A stretch of DNA of 64,000 nt from Planctomycetaceae bacterium (GTDB taxonomy: Bacteria > Planctomycetota > UBA1135 > GCA-002686595), in NCBI GenBank assembly GCA_011525785.1, contig WYBT01000024.1, positions 62,001-126,000 on the forward strand. Direction: 5' to 3'. Shown one piece after another: positions 9,268 through 18,269 of the stretch. Position 1 is the first letter of the stretch. Each line of letters begins with the position of its first letter. The notes under the pieces were generated by a model. That model worked only from the letters and a program-made list of their open reading frames with translations. It ran no database searches and was not told the DNA's origin. A program made the translations under genes and the position numbers.

Positions 9268-10700
9268 CGGGCCTCCGCGCGCGGGCTGGCAGCGATCGAG
9301 TCGAAGAAGGCGAACACGTCGGGCAGCGCGTCTTGAACGATCATCAGGTGCTCGGTGGCGGGGTAGATGCGCAGGGTCGCGCGCTCGTGGCCGGCGTCGA
9401 TGAGCGAGGCGTGCAAGCGCTGCGCGCCGTCGCGGCCGAAGTCGCGCTCGCCGGCGCCGACGAAGATCGGCAGCGCGAGCAGCTTGTCCGCAGCCTTCAG
9501 CGCCTGGCCGCCGCCGAGCGCTGCGAACGCGGCGTAGCGAGCGGGATCCGCGAGCACGACGCTCGCGCCAGCGCCGGCCCCCATCGAGTGCCCGACCACG
9601 AGGACGCGCTGCGCGTCGAAGCGATAGCGCGTCGCGAGCTCATCGACGAGCGCCGCGACGGGCGCGCCGCCAAAGCCCAGACGCGGCGCGACGAGCATCC
9701 ACCCGCGCTTCTCGCACTGGCGCACGATCTCGCCGTCGCCGTAGATGTCGAAGAACATGTTCTCGCTGCCGCCCGCGCCGTGCAGCGCGACGACGAGCGG
9801 CGGTTTCGCTGCCTCGGCGGCGAGCGCGGGAACGAAGAGGCGCGCGCGCGTCGAGCGCTTGTCGCTGGTCGGCACGGACAGCCAGTACTGGCCGGTCTTG
9901 GCGGCGCCGTACCAGCTCTCCCCCTTCGCGGCCGCGGCCACAACTGCTTCCGCTTCGGCGAGCAAGCGCGCGCCGGGATAGTCCGTCTCTTCGGTCGAGC
10001 CCGCGGCCAGCGACTTCAGCAGCGTGAGCAGCGCTTTCGCCGTCTCGCGCTCGAGCCGCGGCGACGTGTCGGGGAGCTTGTCGAGCGCGGCCTCGAGCGC
10101 TGCGAGTCGTTCGTCGCGCTTCTCGACGATGGAGATCGTCATCGAGCGCTCGGACAACACGAAGTCGCCGTTGAACAGGCTCACGTTGAAGCGTCGGTCG
10201 CCGATTTCGGCGCCCGCCAGTCCGAGCGTGTCCAACTCGGGCGTCGAACCGATGTCGGCCTCGATCAGGCGGTGGTAGCGCTCGATCGACTCGCCCTCGA
10301 AGGCGCCGGCCACCACGACGTCCTGCATGGTGCACGGCGGATAGAACTGCGTCATGCCGAGCGTCAGCTTCTGGAGCTTCGCATCGACCAGCCGTTGCGC
10401 CGGCGTCAGAGCCCAGCAGTCGTTCCAGTTGCACTGGGTTCGCTTCGAGTCGCGTGGAACCAGGGGAAGTCGTGAAAGGTCCAGTTCCTCCGCCGCCTTG
10501 GGCAGCCGCAGTCCGAAGAAGTGCTGCACCGCGGCCTCGATGTGCGGCAACGCGAGCTTGCGCTTCTCGACGTCCGTGTTCGCCGCCCACGCGCGCTCGA
10601 GCTGCCGCACGCGCCAACCCAGCTCGTAGCGCGCGTTCGGCTGCTGCGCGCTGGCGGCAGGGGGCGACAGGAGCACCGCGAGCAAGATCCATCGTTGCAT
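9264..10700 (-). CDS. Secreted alpha/beta hydrolase (esterase/depolymerase-like)
   Basis: 478 residues from ATG 10700, starting MQRWILLAVLLSPPAASAQQ, a clear signal peptide cleaved near ASA. The N-terminal 250 residues are helical and unrecognised. The C-terminal half is an alpha/beta hydrolase: VVALHGAGGSENMF (oxyanion region), VLVVGHSMGAGAG (nucleophile Ser in GHSMG), an acidic residue probably in VGAGERDFG, and a His in YPATEHLM. This resembles the esterase-D/PHB-depolymerase group; the substrate is unknown. It is the first gene of a two-gene operon with the sulfatase-like lipoprotein. Its start lies only 3 bases from one arm of the long inverted repeat at 10704-10810, which therefore forms its whole leader. 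Longer in-frame starts inside the repeat were rejected because they would bury the signal peptide. Confidence 0.85.
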   Translation of the reverse strand: MQRWILLAVLLSPPAASAQQPNARYELGWRVRQLERAWAANTDVEKRKLALPHIEAAVQHFFGLRLPKAAEELDLSRLPLVPRDSKRTQCNWNDCWALTPAQRLVDAKLQKLTLGMTQFYPPCTMQDVVVAGAFEGESIERYHRLIEADIGSTPELDTLGLAGAEIGDRRFNVSLFNGDFVLSERSMTISIVEKRDERLAALEAALDKLPDTSPRLERETAKALLTLLKSLAAGSTEETDYPGARLLAEAEAVVAAAAKGESWYGAAKTGQYWLSVPTSDKRSTRARLFVPALAAEAAKPPLVVALHGAGGSENMFFDIYGDGEIVRQCEKRGWMLVAPRLGFGGAPVAALVDELATRYRFDAQRVLVVGHSMGAGAGASVVLADPARYAAFAALGGGQALKAADKLLALPIFVGAGERDFGRDGAQRLHASLIDAGHERATLRIYPATEHLMIVQDALPDVFAFFDSIAASPRAEAR

Positions 10701-10703
10701 GAG

Positions 10704-10810
10704 GTTGGTTGTACCGTGCCAGAGCAAACTGTCCCACGCCGCAGAGGCGCCCGGGTTGTGCGTTGCGGTACGCGGCGGGGGACAGATTGCTCTGGCACGG
10801 TACAACCAAC
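10704..10810. repeat. Long near-perfect inverted repeat between two divergent start codons
   Basis: The arms at about 10704-10742 and 10772-10810 are reverse complements over about 38 bases with two mismatches, around a loop of about 28 bases. Each arm ends 3 bases from an ATG: 10700 on the minus strand (hydrolase) and 10814 on the plus strand (tag). Both genes thus share an almost identical leader ending GGTACAACCAAC. The arm contains GGGACAG-TTGCTCTGGCAC, which from memory resembles the GGGGACAGATT-type palindromes linked to REP-associated transposases; that resemblance is unverified. It could be a REP-like mobile palindrome or a shared regulatory leader. No second copy was seen in the window. 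Confidence 0.85.
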
Positions 10811-10813
10811 GCG

Positions 10814-11443
10814 ATGATGGAAAATGGACTGCGGCGCGGCGAAGACGGGCTCACACGCTGCTGGTGGTGCGACAGCGCCGACGACTACCGCGCGTACCAC
10901 GACCGCGAGTGGGGCTTCCCCGTCACCGACGACCAGCGCCTGTTCGAGAAGATCTGCCTCGAGGGTTTCCAGTCGGGCCTGAGCTGGCTCACGATCCTGC
11001 GCAAGCGCGACAACTTCCGCAGCGCGTTCCGCGAGTTCGACTTCGAGAGCCTCGCCAAGCGGCCGCCGAGCGTCGACAAGCTCCTGCTCGACGCCGGGAT
11101 CGTGCGCCACCGCGGCAAGATCGAGTCGACGCTCAACAACGCCGCCCGCGCGCGCGAGGTGGCGCGCGAGTTCGGCTCGCTCGCCGCCTACTTCTGGCGC
11201 TTCGAGCCGCAGCCCGACGAACGGCCGCGCGAGCTCACCTGGGCCGTGCTCTCCAAGCTGCCCAAGACGCCCGCGTCGATCGCGCTCTCCAAGGACCTCA
11301 AGAAGCGCGGCTGGAGCTTCGTCGGACCGACGACGATGTACGCCTTCATGCAGGCCATGGGCCTGGTCAACGACCACCTCGAGGGCTGCTCGGTGCGCGC
11401 CAAGGCGCTCGCGGCGCGCAGCAGAGTCAAGTTGCCGCGCTGA
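10814..11443 (+). CDS. tag: DNA-3-methyladenine glycosylase I
   Basis: Removes 3-methyladenine from alkylated DNA as the first step of base excision repair. The protein is 209 residues, close to the usual length. Typical segments are RCWWCDSADDYRAYHDREWG near the N-terminus, GLSWLTILRKRDNFR with the conserved Trp and Leu, and DHLEGC near the C-terminus. The zinc-snap ligands are visible as a Cys near residue 15, His in AYHDREW, and His and Cys in DHLEGC. Two ATGs at 10814 and 10817 are equally possible. The leader consists of one arm of the long inverted repeat. It is divergent from the hydrolase gene and has no obvious operon partner. Confidence 0.93.
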   Translation: MMENGLRRGEDGLTRCWWCDSADDYRAYHDREWGFPVTDDQRLFEKICLEGFQSGLSWLTILRKRDNFRSAFREFDFESLAKRPPSVDKLLLDAGIVRHRGKIESTLNNAARAREVAREFGSLAAYFWRFEPQPDERPRELTWAVLSKLPKTPASIALSKDLKKRGWSFVGPTTMYAFMQAMGLVNDHLEGCSVRAKALAARSRVKLPR

Positions 11444-11555
11444 GAGTCGCCGCTGGCCCGCAACCGCGAAAAAACTGCGCGACAGACGCGCTTGAGATCG
11501 ATGCGAGCGGATGTCGATGCCGCGTGGGTTCGAAGGGAACTCACGGGGTCGATCC

Positions 11556-13667
11556 ATGCTCAGCGCTGTTGGGAAGTGGCCGCACGCGGCCGTTCGTTGC
11601 TCGTTCGTTCTCCCGGCGCTGGCGCTGGTCGCCTGCAGCGGCGGCGGAGGCTCGGATGACACTCCGCCGGAGTCGGACCTCACGAGCATCGCCTTCAGCG
11701 CCTCCAGCGCCAGCAGCGCGGAGGTCGGCGGCGCGGTCAGCATCACGATTCGACTCACCACCACCGAGGCGGCGCTCGCGAGCGACGTGAGCGTCGACGT
11801 GAGCGATGCGCTGACAGGCAGCGCGGGATCGGGCGTCGACTACATCGCGTTCACGCCGCAGACGGTGACGTTCTCCGCGGGCGCAGTGAGCGGCGACACG
11901 CAGAGCGTGCTCGTCACTCCGATCGACGACTCGGATGTCGAGACCAGCGAGACGATCATCCTGAGCTTGAGCTCGCCCACCGGCGGAGCGCAGCTCGGAA
12001 TCGCGAGCACGTTCACGCTCACGCTCAGCGACGACGACGGCGGCGGCGTGGGTGCGTTCTTCGCGAGCGAGGGCTTCACCGGCATCGAGAACGCCGTCAC
12101 GCACAACTCGACGCTCGATCTGGGGCCGCTGCCCGTGGGCCTTGGGCCCAACGCCGGCACCAAGTTCCGCGTGCTCAACGCCGGCGGACAACCGATCGAG
12201 CTCGACGCGCCGCGCCTGACGGGCTCGAACGCCAACGACTTCGTGATCGAGATCGACTCCGCGCCGCTCGCAGGCTTCGAGTACCTCTCGATGGGCGCCG
12301 AGGACACCGCCAGCCCGCTGATCGCGCGCACGGACAGCGAAGGACCCGGCGTGGGGCTCGAACTCGACACTGCGCGCCTCGCGGCGCTGCCGGCGAGCGG
12401 CGTGACGATCGTGCACGGCTTCCCGGCGCCCGGGCTGGGCGAGGTCACGCTCGCGCTGCGCCGACGCCCGCTGCCGATCGCGGCGGACGCGGTGCTCTCG
12501 ATCGACGGCGTCGTTCAACCCGGCGGCCCCGCCGCGCTCGTGGCGGGCCTGTCGATCTGGACCGGCACGCTGCTCGAGCTCGAGGGCTCGCGCGTGTTCC
12601 TCGCGCTGGCGCCCGACCAGGCGCAGGGGTTCATCGAGCTGCCGCTCTCCGGTGATCGCTACCTGCACATCGTCAGCGACACACCGGCCACGGCCGACGC
12701 TCCCGCGCGCGTGCGCATCGTGCGCGAGCAGGAACTCGCCGCGCTCGGCGTCGCGCCTCCGCAGTTGTGCGGCGGCGCACTCGAGGTTCCGGGCGAGACG
12801 CTGCGCTTCGATGTCGCCGAACTGCCGCCGCCGACGGCGAACCTCACCGCGCCGCAGTGCCGCCTGGCGATCGAGACCGACGACCAGTTGTTCGCGCGCT
12901 TCGGCGACGCTCCCGCGCTCACCAGCTACGTGACGCAACTCATCGCCACCGTGAGCGATCAGTACTTCATCGACGTCCAGACCACGCTCACGATCGCGTA
13001 CCTGGGCGTGCACACCGACGGCAGCGACCCGTGGACCGCGCAGGACAGCTCCGGATCGGCGAGCGACGTGCTCGACGAATTCCGCGGCGCTTGGTCCGGC
13101 GGCAACTGGCCGGTCTCGGCCGATCTTGCGCACTTCATCTCCGGCGCGAACCTGGGCGGCGGGGTCGCCTACGTCAACGTGCTGTGCAACCAGAACTTCG
13201 GGTTCGGCGTCAGCGGCAACATCAGCGGCAACATCAACTGGGGCTCGTGGACCGGCGCGAACTCGCACTTCACCTGGGACTTCGTCGTGGTCGCGCACGA
13301 GCTGGGCCACAACTTCGGGTCCGGGCATACACACTCGTACTGCCCGCCGCTCGACCAGTGCTACACCAACTGCAGCGGCCCGACTTCCTGCACGCAGGGC
13401 ACGATCATGAGCTACTGCCACACCTGCGGCGGCATGAACGCGATCGACCTGCACTTCCATCCGGTGACGGCCAACATCATGCGTGGCGCGGTCAACGCGA
13501 GCTGCCTGGGCGAGGCCGCGCTCTCCGGCGGCGACTGGGTGCAGTACAACCTGCGCTTCAATCCGCTCACTGCGATCGGGATGCGCAGTGCGACGCTCGA
13601 GTTCTCCCACGACGCCGCCAACCAGCCGCAACCCTTCCGGGTGCTGCTGGTCGGCGAAGCGGAGTGA
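11556..13667 (+). CDS. Reprolysin-like zinc metalloprotease lipoprotein with Calx-beta domain
   Basis: 703 residues from ATG 11556 with a lipoprotein signal (LALVACSGGGG). A Calx-beta domain follows (about residues 35-155: GVDYIAF, VTFSAGAVSGD, SLSDDD-type ending). The catalytic domain lies near residues 430-640, with VVAHELGHNFGSGHTH (HExxHxxGxxH zinc motif) followed by a Cys-rich stretch and TIMSYCHTC, the Met-turn. This places it among metzincins of the M12/reprolysin type, which in planctomycetes have this VVAHELGHNFG form. It probably degrades protein at the cell surface. The longer frame from 11511 was rejected because it moves the lipobox away from the N-terminus. It is monocistronic and convergent with the Arc-like gene. 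Confidence 0.9.
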   Translation: MLSAVGKWPHAAVRCSFVLPALALVACSGGGGSDDTPPESDLTSIAFSASSASSAEVGGAVSITIRLTTTEAALASDVSVDVSDALTGSAGSGVDYIAFTPQTVTFSAGAVSGDTQSVLVTPIDDSDVETSETIILSLSSPTGGAQLGIASTFTLTLSDDDGGGVGAFFASEGFTGIENAVTHNSTLDLGPLPVGLGPNAGTKFRVLNAGGQPIELDAPRLTGSNANDFVIEIDSAPLAGFEYLSMGAEDTASPLIARTDSEGPGVGLELDTARLAALPASGVTIVHGFPAPGLGEVTLALRRRPLPIAADAVLSIDGVVQPGGPAALVAGLSIWTGTLLELEGSRVFLALAPDQAQGFIELPLSGDRYLHIVSDTPATADAPARVRIVREQELAALGVAPPQLCGGALEVPGETLRFDVAELPPPTANLTAPQCRLAIETDDQLFARFGDAPALTSYVTQLIATVSDQYFIDVQTTLTIAYLGVHTDGSDPWTAQDSSGSASDVLDEFRGAWSGGNWPVSADLAHFISGANLGGGVAYVNVLCNQNFGFGVSGNISGNINWGSWTGANSHFTWDFVVVAHELGHNFGSGHTHSYCPPLDQCYTNCSGPTSCTQGTIMSYCHTCGGMNAIDLHFHPVTANIMRGAVNASCLGEAALSGGDWVQYNLRFNPLTAIGMRSATLEFSHDAANQPQPFRVLLVGEAE

Positions 13668-13679
13668 CGCAGCGGCCGC

Positions 13680-13868
13680 TCAGTCGCCGCTCTTGCGGCG
13701 TTTGACGGCCTCGCGCAGCACGAACTCGATGTGCGCGTTGAGCGAGCGCAGGTCCTGCGCCGCCCACGCGCGCAGCTCCTCCATCAGCGCGGGCGGCAAG
13801 CGCAAGAGAAAGCCCTTGCGCTCCCGCACCACGCCTTCGCGTGCGCGCTCTTCGTCGCGCTCTTCCAT
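13680..13868 (-). CDS. Arc-like ribbon-helix-helix protein
   Basis: 62 residues. The stretch KGFLLRLPPALMEELRAWA (strand then helix) followed by SLNAHIEFVLREAVKRR is the ribbon-helix-helix fold of Arc/CopG repressors, in which the beta strand contacts the DNA major groove as a dimer. It begins 2 bases after the stop codon of the SPFH-domain gene, so the two are co-transcribed; a small Arc-type gene after an SPFH gene is a pairing I recall from other bacteria. It may autoregulate the pair through the palindromes at 14803-14826. The longer in-frame extension upstream is a shadow of the SPFH gene and was left out. Confidence 0.8.
   Translation of the reverse strand: MEERDEERAREGVVRERKGFLLRLPPALMEELRAWAAQDLRSLNAHIEFVLREAVKRRKSGD
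13685..13703 (+). terminator. Weak hairpin terminator candidate after the metalloprotease gene
   Basis: CGCCGC-TCTT-GCGGCG forms a perfect 6-bp stem followed by TTT, 17 bases after the protease stop codon. The T-run is short, and the hairpin lies inside the 3' end of the convergent Arc-like gene, so this is only a candidate. Confidence 0.3.
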
Positions 13869-13870
13869 CG

Positions 13871-14761
13871 CTAGTTGTAGAGCGAGCCGGTGTTGACCAC
13901 CGGCTGGGCGTTGGCTTGGCCGCACAGCACCACGAGCAGATTGCCGGTGAGCGTCGCGCGCCGTTCGTCGTCGAGCACGACGGTGTGCTTCTCCGACAGC
14001 TTCTCGAGCGCCATCTCGACCATGCCCACGGCGCCTTCGACGATCAGCTTGCGCGCCGCGATGATCGCGCCGGCCTGCTGGCGCTGGAGCATCGCCGCGG
14101 CGATCTCCTGCGCGTAGGCGAGGTGCGAGAGCCGCGCCTCGAGCACATCGATCCCGGCGATCTCGAGTCGGCGCTGAAGCTCGTTTTGCAGTTCTTCGGC
14201 GACCGTGTCCGCGCTGCCGCGCAAGGTCGTCTCGACGCCTTCGGCCTGGCCGTCGTCGTACGGGTGACGGCTCGCGACCAGGCGCACGGCCGACTCGGAC
14301 TGGATGTCGACGAACTCTTCGAAGGCCTCGACGTCGAACAAGGCTTGCGCGGTGTCGCGCACCTGCCAGACCACCACGGCGCCGATCTCGATCGGGTTGC
14401 CGAGCAGGTCGTTCACCTTGAGCGTCTTGCCGTTGAGGTTGTGCGCGCGCAGCGAGATCGGCTTCTTGCTCGTGAACGGATTGGTCCACCAGAACCCGGG
14501 CGCGCGGACCGTGCCGCGGTAGTTGCCGAACAGCACCAGCGCGCGGCCGAGGTTGGGCTCGACGACGAAGTAGCCGCAGACGTGGATCAGGAAGGCCAGC
14601 ACGAGCAGCACCGCGGGGATGGCGAACACGCCTCGGTCGGTGCGCGCGCCGATCACGATCGAGGCGATCGCGCCGCCGAGCAGGGCGAAGGTCACCAGGA
14701 GCATCAGGTAGCCCGAGAGGGCCGAGAAAGCGACTTCCTTGGAAGCGTTGCGGGTTTGCAT
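13871..14761 (-). CDS. SPFH/Band 7 domain membrane protein
   Basis: 296 residues with two N-terminal membrane segments ([23 protein letters not shown] and [23 protein letters not shown]). A Band 7 domain follows, including [23 protein letters not shown] and [23 protein letters not shown], and then a helical region (residues about 190-270) typical of stomatin-type proteins. SPFH proteins form membrane-associated ring assemblies and organise microdomains or proteases; the exact role here is unknown. The sequence is of the type annotated 'SPFH domain-containing protein' with a predicted bilayer pair, not HflK/HflC. The downstream Arc-like gene and the upstream palindromes suggest a small self-regulated operon. 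Confidence 0.88.
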   Translation of the reverse strand: MQTRNASKEVAFSALSGYLMLLVTFALLGGAIASIVIGARTDRGVFAIPAVLLVLAFLIHVCGYFVVEPNLGRALVLFGNYRGTVRAPGFWWTNPFTSKKPISLRAHNLNGKTLKVNDLLGNPIEIGAVVVWQVRDTAQALFDVEAFEEFVDIQSESAVRLVASRHPYDDGQAEGVETTLRGSADTVAEELQNELQRRLEIAGIDVLEARLSHLAYAQEIAAAMLQRQQAGAIIAARKLIVEGAVGMVEMALEKLSEKHTVVLDDERRATLTGNLLVVLCGQANAQPVVNTGSLYN

Positions 14762-14802
14762 GGAGGTTGGGCTCCCGGGGGAGCGGGCCTGCGAGGGTCA
14801 GC

Positions 14803-14826
14803 CAGAGCTAGCTCTGTGATATCACA
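14803..14826. promoter_or_regulatory. Two overlapping palindromes upstream of the SPFH/Arc operon
   Basis: CAGAGCTAGCTCTG (14803-14816) is a perfect 14-bp palindrome, and TGTGATATCACA (14815-14826) a perfect 12-bp one sharing two bases with it. They sit 42-65 bases upstream of the SPFH start in an A/T-richer stretch, where a promoter and operator would be expected. The Arc-like product of the operon is a plausible ligand by inference only. Confidence 0.5.
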
Positions 14827-14914
14827 AAGATACACAACGCGACACTGCCGGTTACCGAGAGGCGCACGCGCGGCGCCTTAAAGCCAGTCTGGGCCGGGGC
14901 TTGCGACGCGCTGG

Positions 14915-15961
14915 TCAGCGCCGCCGGGCCGCCCAGCCGCGCGCCGATGCGAACTCGACCAGCCGCTCCGCCACCCAGGCGTGCCCCGCTGCGTTGAGGT
15001 GCGGGTCACGCCGGAAGTACAGCTCGGCCGGCGCGGCGACCGCCTGCGCGCCCAGGTCGAGCAGCTCGACATCGGCGCGCTCGAGGCGCTTTGCGAGCGG
15101 CTCGAACGCCCGCCACGCGCCCCGCTGCGGCAGGTGCACGGCCGCGAACTCGATGCCGCGTGCGCGGCACAGCTCGCGCATCTCGATCAGGAGCCGCGCG
15201 TTGAGGGCCAGGCGCTCCCCCACGCCCCAGCTCAGCTCGATGCGGCGCTCGACACGGCGCGCCAGCTCGGCCCAAGCCAAGTTCCGAGACATCCAGCGCC
15301 ACGCCGCGCCCGGCGAGTTCTCCGCCGTGCGCTCGACCAGCGCGTCGGCGTCGAGCGCGAACGTCGGCTTGCGCATCCAGCCGTTGCGGTAGCGGTAGGA
15401 CGTGGTGCTGCGCGTGAAGTCGTCGAGCACGAACACCGCGAGCACCGCCGTGGGCTCGCGCGCGAAACCCACCTCGCGCAGCGCGCACAGCATCTGGTCG
15501 ACGCCGTAGCCGGCCATGCCGAGGTTGTGGACCTCGACCCGCTCGAGCGCGCCGGCCGTGCGCTCGACGAACGTCTCGCTCGCCGGAACGCCCACGCCGA
15601 AGGTGAACGAGTCGCCCACGAACACGATGCGCTGCGTTGCGCCGCTCACCCGCGGCGTCGCGCGGAATCCGTCGGCGTCGCACTCGTACTCGAGCTCGAA
15701 GTCCGGGCCCTTGTCGCTCACGCGTGCATGGGGCTCGAAGCGCCAGCCCAGCGCCGCGTCGATGCGCGTCGAGCCGCGCAGTTGCGCGTCGGGCTCGACA
15801 TCGCCGGGATACAGCGGCGGATCCAGCGGAAAGGGCGCCAGCGCGCGGAGGGCGGCCTCGCCCAGCGCCAAGGTCGCGAGCAGCGCGAAGAGCAACAGCC
15901 CCGAGCGCCGCAGTCGCGACGCTTTCGCCGGAGTGCTCACAGCTTCGAAGGCGCCCCGCAA
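14915..15961 (-). CDS. Membrane-anchored SGNH/GDSL hydrolase
   Basis: 348 residues with an N-terminal membrane anchor (LLLFALLATLALGEAALRAL). The SGNH blocks are visible: IVFVGDSFTFGVGV (block I Ser in GDS), VEVHNLGMAGYGVDQ (Gly and Asn region), and DPHLNAAGHAWVAERL (Asp-x2-His, block V). This is the arrangement of periplasmic esterases and O-acyl hydrolases, often acting on polysaccharides. The start was taken at ATG 15961, one base after the stop of the upstream beta-helix gene, so the genes form an operon; a shorter start would cut into the anchor. The substrate cannot be told from sequence. Confidence 0.88.
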   Translation of the reverse strand: MRGAFEAVSTPAKASRLRRSGLLLFALLATLALGEAALRALAPFPLDPPLYPGDVEPDAQLRGSTRIDAALGWRFEPHARVSDKGPDFELEYECDADGFRATPRVSGATQRIVFVGDSFTFGVGVPASETFVERTAGALERVEVHNLGMAGYGVDQMLCALREVGFAREPTAVLAVFVLDDFTRSTTSYRYRNGWMRKPTFALDADALVERTAENSPGAAWRWMSRNLAWAELARRVERRIELSWGVGERLALNARLLIEMRELCRARGIEFAAVHLPQRGAWRAFEPLAKRLERADVELLDLGAQAVAAPAELYFRRDPHLNAAGHAWVAERLVEFASARGWAARRR

Positions 15962-15962
15962 G

Positions 15963-18029
15963 TCACGGGCACAGCGTCGCTTCGAGCCCGTTGGAGAGGC
16001 TCACGCCCGTGCCATCGGGATTGGCCGGATCGCGCGAGAACCACTGCGAGTAGATCGTCGTCCCCGGCGCGAGCGCGAACTGCGCCGCGTAGGCGTGCGT
16101 GAAGGCGAAGTGGTATTGGCCCGTGCACACCGACGGGTAGGGCTCGCCCATCGAGTTCTGCTGCGGCGTGCGGATCGCGATTCCGACGCAGCGCACGCCG
16201 CCCGCGAAGGGCGCGGCGAGCGGCTGGAAGCTCCAGAACAGGAAGCCGGCCTTGTTCTCGACCAAGTTCGCGCCGTGCAGCACGAAGTTGTCGGGGCCCG
16301 ACAGACTGGTCGAACCCGTCGAGCTGATGGCCGGCGCGCAGCCTTGCGAGTTGAGCTTGCCCGTGCAGTAGCTCTTTGGCGCGGCGCAGTACGCGGCGTC
16401 GAACACCAGCGCGCCGATGTCGGCCGGGCTGCTGTCGGGATCGAGCGGGCTGGCCGGGTCGGCGGCATCGATGCACGGCGAGCCGCCCTTCAAGTGCACG
16501 TCGCGCGCCACCGGCGCGAAGAACAGCGGTTCCGAGGCCAGGTTGCCGACACCGGGCCAGCCGCCCTCGACCGCGCAGTAACGCACGTCGAGCAGGCCGC
16601 TGAGTTCCAGGACCTGATTGGGTTGATTGCCCCACAGCACGGAGTTGGAGACCAACGCCGCGCCGCCCTCGTCGAACAGCGCTCCGCCGCCGACTAGCGC
16701 TGTGTTGGCGAACAGCGTGCAGAAGTCCAGCGTGCTCTCCGCCGTCGCTCCGCCCTCGCTGGCGCGGTTGTCGCTCGCGATGCAGCGCAGCAGCGTCGAA
16801 TCCGCCGCCCCGCCGCCGCGCCCGGTCGCCGCGCTCATCCCCACGCGCGCTTCGTTCGCGTACAGCTCGCACTGGGTCAAGGCCGACTCCGCTGCGCCGC
16901 CGCCGTTGCCGTTGCGCGCGAGGTTGCCGCGCAGGACGCAGTCGACGAGCGTGCTGTTCCAGGCGCCCGCGCCGTCGCCGCGCAGGAAGTCGAAGCCGCC
17001 CACGCCGCCGCCGACGAGGTTGTTCTCGAGCAGACAGTTGGTGAGCGTCGAGCGCGACACTCCGCCGCCGCGCGCCACGACGGTCGAGGTCGCGAAGTTG
17101 TCGAGCACGTTGCCGCGCACCTCGCAGTCGACCAGCGTGCAGTCGAGCGCACCGCCGCCCTCGTAGTTGGCGAGGTTGTCCTCGATCGCGCAGTCGACCA
17201 GCAGCGCCGGCCCGATCACTCCGCCGCCCTCGAACAGATCGCCCTGCGTGCTCGCCGCGATGTTGCGCTTGAGCGAGCACTCTTCGAGCACGAGCGAGCA
17301 GCCCAGCGCGTTCGCGCCGCCGCCGCGCCAGGCGACGTTGTCGTCGATCGCGCAGCGCCGGTAGGTTCCCGAGCCCGCCACGCCGCCGCCGACCTGCGTG
17401 TGCTGGTTGAAGGTGATGTCGCTGTCCTCGACCGTCGGCGTCGCCACGCAGGCCGCCCAGATTCCGGCGCCAGCCGTGGTCTGCGGCGAGGGGGCGCCGT
17501 TGAACTGGATCGAGCTCTCGAGGATCTGCGGCGAGCCGCCGTCGATCGCGATGCCGCCGCCGGACTGCGCTACGCAGTTGCGCACGACGACGCGGCGCAG
17601 CACGGGCGAACCGCCCTGGATCCACACGCCGCCGCCGCGGTCGTTGCCGGGGATCAGCGCCCAGCCGTTCTCGATGGTCAGGTCGCGCAGTTCGCCGCCC
17701 GCGCCCGCGGAGAAGTTGACGACGCGGTCGAGCCCGCCGCCGTCGATGAAGGTCTGCCCTGCGCCCTCGCCCGCGATTTCGAGGTGCTTGCCGAGCAGAT
17801 CGAGGTGCTCGGTGTAGACGCCCGCCGCCACGAGCAGCGTGTCACCCGAGAGCGTGCTCGCCTGCGCGATGGCGTACTGCACGCTCGTGTACGGATCGAG
17901 CTGCGTGCCTGCGCCCGGCGCCGTTCCGGCGCTGTCGACGTACCACGTCGTCTGCGCTGTCGCGGCTGGCGCCGCGAGGGCGATCAAGGTCGAGACGAGT
18001 CCGCTTCGGAACATGACGCAAGGCGACAT
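15963..18029 (-). CDS. Secreted right-handed beta-helix protein with Cys-rich C-terminal module
   Basis: 688 residues with a signal peptide (LIALAAPAATAQ). A choice-of-anchor-Q type beta-helix follows (TWYVDSAGTAPGAGTQLDPYTSVQYAI at the start) with many degenerate coils of the form DCxxxGNxAxxGGG, ending in GSPCIDAADPASPLDPDSSPADIGA. Residues 554-688 (15966-16370) form the shared module: YCTGKLNSQGC, PFAGGVRC, VCTGQY, QWFSRDP and LSNGLE. The helix suggests polysaccharide binding or lyase-like scaffolding, with no clear catalytic residues. A start at 18014 (MFRSG) is also possible. It is the first gene of an operon with the SGNH hydrolase. It lies divergent from a DUF3293 gene. Confidence 0.85.
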   Translation of the reverse strand: MSPCVMFRSGLVSTLIALAAPAATAQTTWYVDSAGTAPGAGTQLDPYTSVQYAIAQASTLSGDTLLVAAGVYTEHLDLLGKHLEIAGEGAGQTFIDGGGLDRVVNFSAGAGGELRDLTIENGWALIPGNDRGGGVWIQGGSPVLRRVVVRNCVAQSGGGIAIDGGSPQILESSIQFNGAPSPQTTAGAGIWAACVATPTVEDSDITFNQHTQVGGGVAGSGTYRRCAIDDNVAWRGGGANALGCSLVLEECSLKRNIAASTQGDLFEGGGVIGPALLVDCAIEDNLANYEGGGALDCTLVDCEVRGNVLDNFATSTVVARGGGVSRSTLTNCLLENNLVGGGVGGFDFLRGDGAGAWNSTLVDCVLRGNLARNGNGGGAAESALTQCELYANEARVGMSAATGRGGGAADSTLLRCIASDNRASEGGATAESTLDFCTLFANTALVGGGALFDEGGAALVSNSVLWGNQPNQVLELSGLLDVRYCAVEGGWPGVGNLASEPLFFAPVARDVHLKGGSPCIDAADPASPLDPDSSPADIGALVFDAAYCAAPKSYCTGKLNSQGCAPAISSTGSTSLSGPDNFVLHGANLVENKAGFLFWSFQPLAAPFAGGVRCVGIAIRTPQQNSMGEPYPSVCTGQYHFAFTHAYAAQFALAPGTTIYSQWFSRDPANPDGTGVSLSNGLEATLCP

Positions 18030-18269
18030 TGGGCGCCCGAGCCGGCGTCCTGAGGCCAGGGAACGCTGCGAGGCGGTCGGGCGACCGCTGGATTAACCAT
18101 ACCGCCATCCAACGCCAGGGGAGCGCCAAGGGCAGCGCAAGTTCTTCCGCTCCTGCGGCCCGGCCCCGCGAGCAGCGAAATCACGGCCGAAAACCGGCTG
18201 AGCGGGCCACATGACAGGCGCGTGGGCGGGCTCGGATCCGAGGCCGCCGCTCGGCGTACAGTGGCGCGC

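Noticed and set aside
11541..13631. 696-residue minus-strand open frame
   Set aside because: Antisense to the metalloprotease gene, whose zinc motif and lipobox are clear.
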